This document shows, piece by piece, positions 20,542 through 23,384 of a DNA stretch of 23,384 nucleotides. Every line of letters begins with the position of its first letter. Within the stretch, counting starts at the first letter, position 1. Where the stretch lies: contig CAMPET010000019.1 in assembly GCA_946803715.1 (NCBI GenBank), forward strand, positions 45,135 to 68,518, written 5' to 3'. The notes below the pieces were generated by a model. It ran no database searches and was not told the origin of the DNA. It worked only from the letters and a program-made list of their open reading frames with translations. The DNA is from Beroe ovata (lineage: Eukaryota > Ctenophora > Nuda > Beroida > Beroidae). The position numbers and the translations under genes are program-made.

Positions 20542-21483
20542 CTATTCACCTTTACTATCTCTAACAACGAAGCCAAGGACTCTAATCCACAAAAACTCTC
20601 TAAACCCCTCCACAATCACAGTGTAAATGTACAAATTCCCCACCACATTGACCAGGATCAGCGACCACGCGAGTCGCGTAACCCACATCCAGTTATCGCT
20701 TGGGTACGGCACGAAAATGCACAGCATAGAATACGGGATATACGCAATGCAGCAGAAAAAAGCGGTAAAAACAGCGGTGATGATTCCCTGTCGTTTCAAA
20801 CTCTCGTGTTTCCAGTTTCTCCTGACAACGCGCCTAGCAACCACCAATAGGGACACAGTTGAGATGATCACCAGGGTGATGGGGATGATGATGTTGACGA
20901 TGATCTGGAGTCGGAATATCCACAGTCGGCTGGCCCAAGCGGGGGAAGAATAGGTGTAGTAGCACGCGTAAATCCGGTAATCGAACGAAATATCGTCAAC
21001 ATCGGTGATGAAACACAAGATTGGCACGTTTAGGGAGATAACCCAGAGAACTGCACAGAAAATGTGAGCGTTTTTAGTGGATCGGAGCCGGAGTTGGAGT
21101 GGGAAGTTTAGGATGAAGAGTTTGGAAGAGGTAAGTCCACAGACGAGCAAAATACTTGCCAAGTTGAAGTAGTAAGCGATGTATGTGATGATGTAGCAGA
21201 GGTTCTCGCCGAGAATCCAGTCGTTGGCAACGAGTGAAATTACCGTGGGAACCACAGTTACCGTGGATAAACCGATATCGCATACTGCTAGGTGCTGGAT
21301 GATCACCACAATGAATCGAGGGAATTTGAAAGCCCGGAATGCAATGGATGCGGTCAGGATTGCCGCTCCACCCAAGAGTGTGGAAATAAGGGCTATGATG
21401 TAGTATCCTGCCCAGATTACACGGATAGCTTCACTGTCGATAGAGTAGTGAGTCTTGTTGTTGAAAGAGTAGTGTGTCGTCAT
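20542..21483 (-). CDS. Rhodopsin-like (class A) G-protein-coupled receptor
   Basis: A single exon of 313 aa with seven hydrophobic segments (roughly residues 24-48, 58-82, 94-118, 140-160, 192-217, 234-258, 268-290). Class A landmarks: LAVCD in TM2 (Asp69); W-x-x-G then Cys96 at the start of TM3, pairing with Cys174 in the second extracellular loop; Trp147 in TM4; Pro201 in TM5; IPY in TM6; and N-L-Y-I-Y (283-287) in place of NPxxY in TM7. The DRY position reads SKL (120-122), although the following PL of the second intracellular loop is kept. An N-glycosylation site NKT lies at 9-11 in a short N-terminus. The C-tail is short. It is a plasma-membrane receptor by family; ligand and G-protein partner cannot be inferred. 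It most resembles lineage-expanded orphan receptors of invertebrates. Initiation at 21483 is the first ATG in frame, and the length is complete for a small class A receptor. Confidence 0.9.
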   Translation of the reverse strand: MTTHYSFNNKTHYSIDSEAIRVIWAGYYIIALISTLLGGAAILTASIAFRAFKFPRFIVVIIQHLAVCDIGLSTVTVVPTVISLVANDWILGENLCYIITYIAYYFNLASILLVCGLTSSKLFILNFPLQLRLRSTKNAHIFCAVLWVISLNVPILCFITDVDDISFDYRIYACYYTYSSPAWASRLWIFRLQIIVNIIIPITLVIISTVSLLVVARRVVRRNWKHESLKRQGIITAVFTAFFCCIAYIPYSMLCIFVPYPSDNWMWVTRLAWSLILVNVVGNLYIYTVIVEGFREFLWIRVLGFVVRDSKGE

Positions 21484-22723
21484 GTGGTCTCGTACTACCC
21501 TGGCTTGAAGTGAGCAGCGGTTTCAGTGAGGCCAATTGTATAGAGAAGTTGGACAGAAATGATGCACGGGGAGAAAAATCATCAACGTCAAAGGAAACGA
21601 ACTTTTTCCAACAACAAAAGTAGTAAGTATGAGTTATATTATGAAAATTGAGCTTTGGTTATATGGTGTAAGGAAGTCTCAACTATTAGGTAATCTATTC
21701 CTCTGCGGAAGGATGAAGTGTGCCCCATTCTTTCCTACATTTACAGCCATTAACGCTCTAAACGACGACATTTTGAGGTACCCTGATCCAGTTTTTTCGG
21801 TAGTAGGTATACTTGAGGAGAAACACGCGTGACTAAAGGGGAATGAATGTTAAATTCGGGGAATCACAAAAAAAGTGAAAGTGAAGTGTGCTTTGCAGAC
21901 TGTAATTGTACAGAATAATCAAGGGACTGAAGCAAAATCTGAGAAAAAGCAAGATTTGAGAGAAATGGGGTGAGGAGAGGTGAAAAAGTGACAAATTGAA
22001 AAACTGAATTATTGTGATCAGAGAGATTGATTGTGACGATGGCGCAAGTACCCACCTTCTATTGACAAATAGGTGCATGGGAAAGTGTACAAATATCATG
22101 TTATTCAATATTCATGGGCCGTAGAATTTAAATCAGTAGAGGACTCTAACATAGCATCTAGCTTTTTTTAGATGGGCATCGATATCTCAGTATTCCGAAA
22201 TTCCGAAATTGCAATTTCCACCGATCGTCAAACTTTAAAGCTCAATAGTGAAAGTCTCAGACGAAAAAGAGAGGGCCATTCTCTCATCAACGATTGCAGA
22301 GAGTGCACACGGGCAATCGCTCATGCACCGAGCAGGTCATCAGGATATTGCAGTGTCACGGATGAATAAGGAGAAACGTTGGTAAAAAGGACTAACCTAA
22401 TGAAGTAATGCGCATATGCGGGATTGATGAATCAAAACGCACGTCTGCAAAGTTTTTTGTTTTCACATAATGACTTTTCCTTCCTTTGAGACACGAAGTG
22501 TCTTTCTGCCCAGTATTGCATCATATCTCAACCTCATATGGATCGAGGAATCCCTTCCTCCCAAACCGGTATTTGTTACCCTTGTTTACATTTTCGATAC
22601 CTGCAGTACCTATACAATATGTAGAGTATGTCGCAAACTAAAGAAGTCCAAGATGGAAGATCTCACTCAGACTCTGTGTCATAGCGAGACCAGTGCAGCA
22701 TGTGTGCATGTGTGCATGTGCAG
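21484..22723. other. GPCR upstream region, no gene seen
   Basis: This is the presumed promoter side of the minus-strand GPCR. AT-rich sequence with a purine-rich stretch around 21860-22010. Short open frames on both strands lack domain features. Confidence 0.45.
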
Positions 22724-22870
22724 AGGCTCAATGCTCATGATCACGATGCTACACTGTCCTCCATCCTGCCAATGGAACTTCAGCAACAACTGTTATCTCA
22801 TGCACTCATGCAGGGTTATCTTGGTATTTTGTCTCCTTCTGCAAATTTAGCACGAGAGACGAGAGAGTAG
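22724..22870 (+). CDS. Possible terminal exon of an unknown gene
   Basis: After a TGTGCAG acceptor ending at 22723, a frame reads RLNAHDHDATLSSILP and on through a Leu/Gln-rich stretch (MELQQQLLSHALMQ) to a TAG at 22868. The composition looks protein-like, but only 48 codons are open and no matching upstream exon or family is recognised. The overlapping longer frame from 22470 is equally unsupported. Confidence 0.15.
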   Translation, partial: RLNAHDHDATLSSILPMELQQQLLSHALMQGYLGILSPSANLARETRE

Positions 22871-23290
22871 TGGGTACAGCATGAGATGCTGATAGAGTAT
22901 CTGTTATAACCATGTCATGGGTTCTCCTAATAAGTATTGTTACACCTCATCAGTCCATATACCAAGGGGGAAGCAGACAGCGATTTATATCCGCAGATCA
23001 CCCCTCATACAAAGACAAGTTGATCATGCAAAGTAAGAAGGTGCTATAACAGGAAAATATGGGGTCAGTGACCCACTAAATGAGAGCCCTCTAGGTTCTG
23101 TGGAAAGAGTTTTGCCTGAGTCAAACTGTTTATCACTCCAAACAACACCACATATCATATTGCCCTACTTTATATCATACAAACGATTCATAATTGAGCC
23201 AGATCACAGCTTATAGAGATGCCAGTGCAATGAGAGTGGTCAGATACTAGAATCCAGTTTCGCTGACAGCAGAGTTGCAGAAGCAAGATG

Positions 23291-23313
23291 CGTGTGTGAC
23301 GTGTGTGTGTGTG

Positions 23314-23371
<58 letters not shown>

Positions 23372-23384
23372 GGTGTGTGTCTGG
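23291..23384 (+). repeat. (GT)n microsatellite at window end
   Basis: GT dinucleotides, interrupted by GTGAC, GCGT and GGGTGGGGGT, run to the window edge and probably beyond. Confidence 0.95.

Noticed and set aside
20169-20953. + strand frames opposite and downstream of the GPCR
   Set aside because: They lack motifs, and the minus strand encodes a clear seven-helix receptor across most of the area.
1-23384. CRISPR array, phage or bacterial defence island
   Set aside because: The genes are spliced and metazoan; the tandem repeats seen have no regular spacers and no cas-like gene is present.

Overview
This window looks like nuclear DNA of an invertebrate metazoan, possibly an early-branching lineage such as a sponge. 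The evidence is spliced genes with GT-AG introns, an ETS-domain transcription factor (a metazoan family), a class A GPCR, a metazoan-type MESH1/HDDC3 and an animal-type 1-Cys peroxiredoxin 6. Microsatellites, short palindromes and ambiguous or N bases suit a draft assembly. There is no bacterial operon, CRISPR array, rRNA or tRNA. The species cannot be fixed from sequence alone.

Layout. 1-5400: two head-to-tail copies of a five-exon gene I do not recognise (87-1436 and 3784-5178, about 230 aa each), each preceded by a pyrimidine-rich minisatellite. Between them lie a small inverted-repeat (MITE-like) element and a (CA)n tract. 5179-10394: no recognisable gene; it holds dispersed TGTACA-type palindromes, a 26-bp and a 37-bp tandem repeat, a long imperfect hairpin and a cluster of six CACGTG E-boxes. 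10395-13816: a nine-exon ETS transcription factor (681 aa by my splice model). 14736-15302: a single-exon MESH1/HDDC3 hydrolase. 15675-18855: a five-exon peroxiredoxin 6 (219 aa) only about 370 bp downstream of MESH1. 18856-20541: non-coding, with GC-rich short repeats and a hairpin. 20542-21483 on the minus strand: a single-exon rhodopsin-like GPCR. 21484-23384: mostly non-coding, with one doubtful exon and a terminal (GT)n tract.

The genes do not form an obvious pathway. The one functional pairing worth noting is MESH1 (ppGpp/NADPH phosphatase family) directly next to PRDX6 (peroxide and phospholipid hydroperoxide reduction), both touching cellular redox. The strongest anomalies are the tandem duplicate of the unknown gene, whose coding differences are mostly synonymous, and the ETS factor, which adds SUMO-type motifs and an AT-hook-like motif to its ETS domain. 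All exon boundaries were read by eye from consensus splice sites and phase agreement; no alignment or transcript was available.
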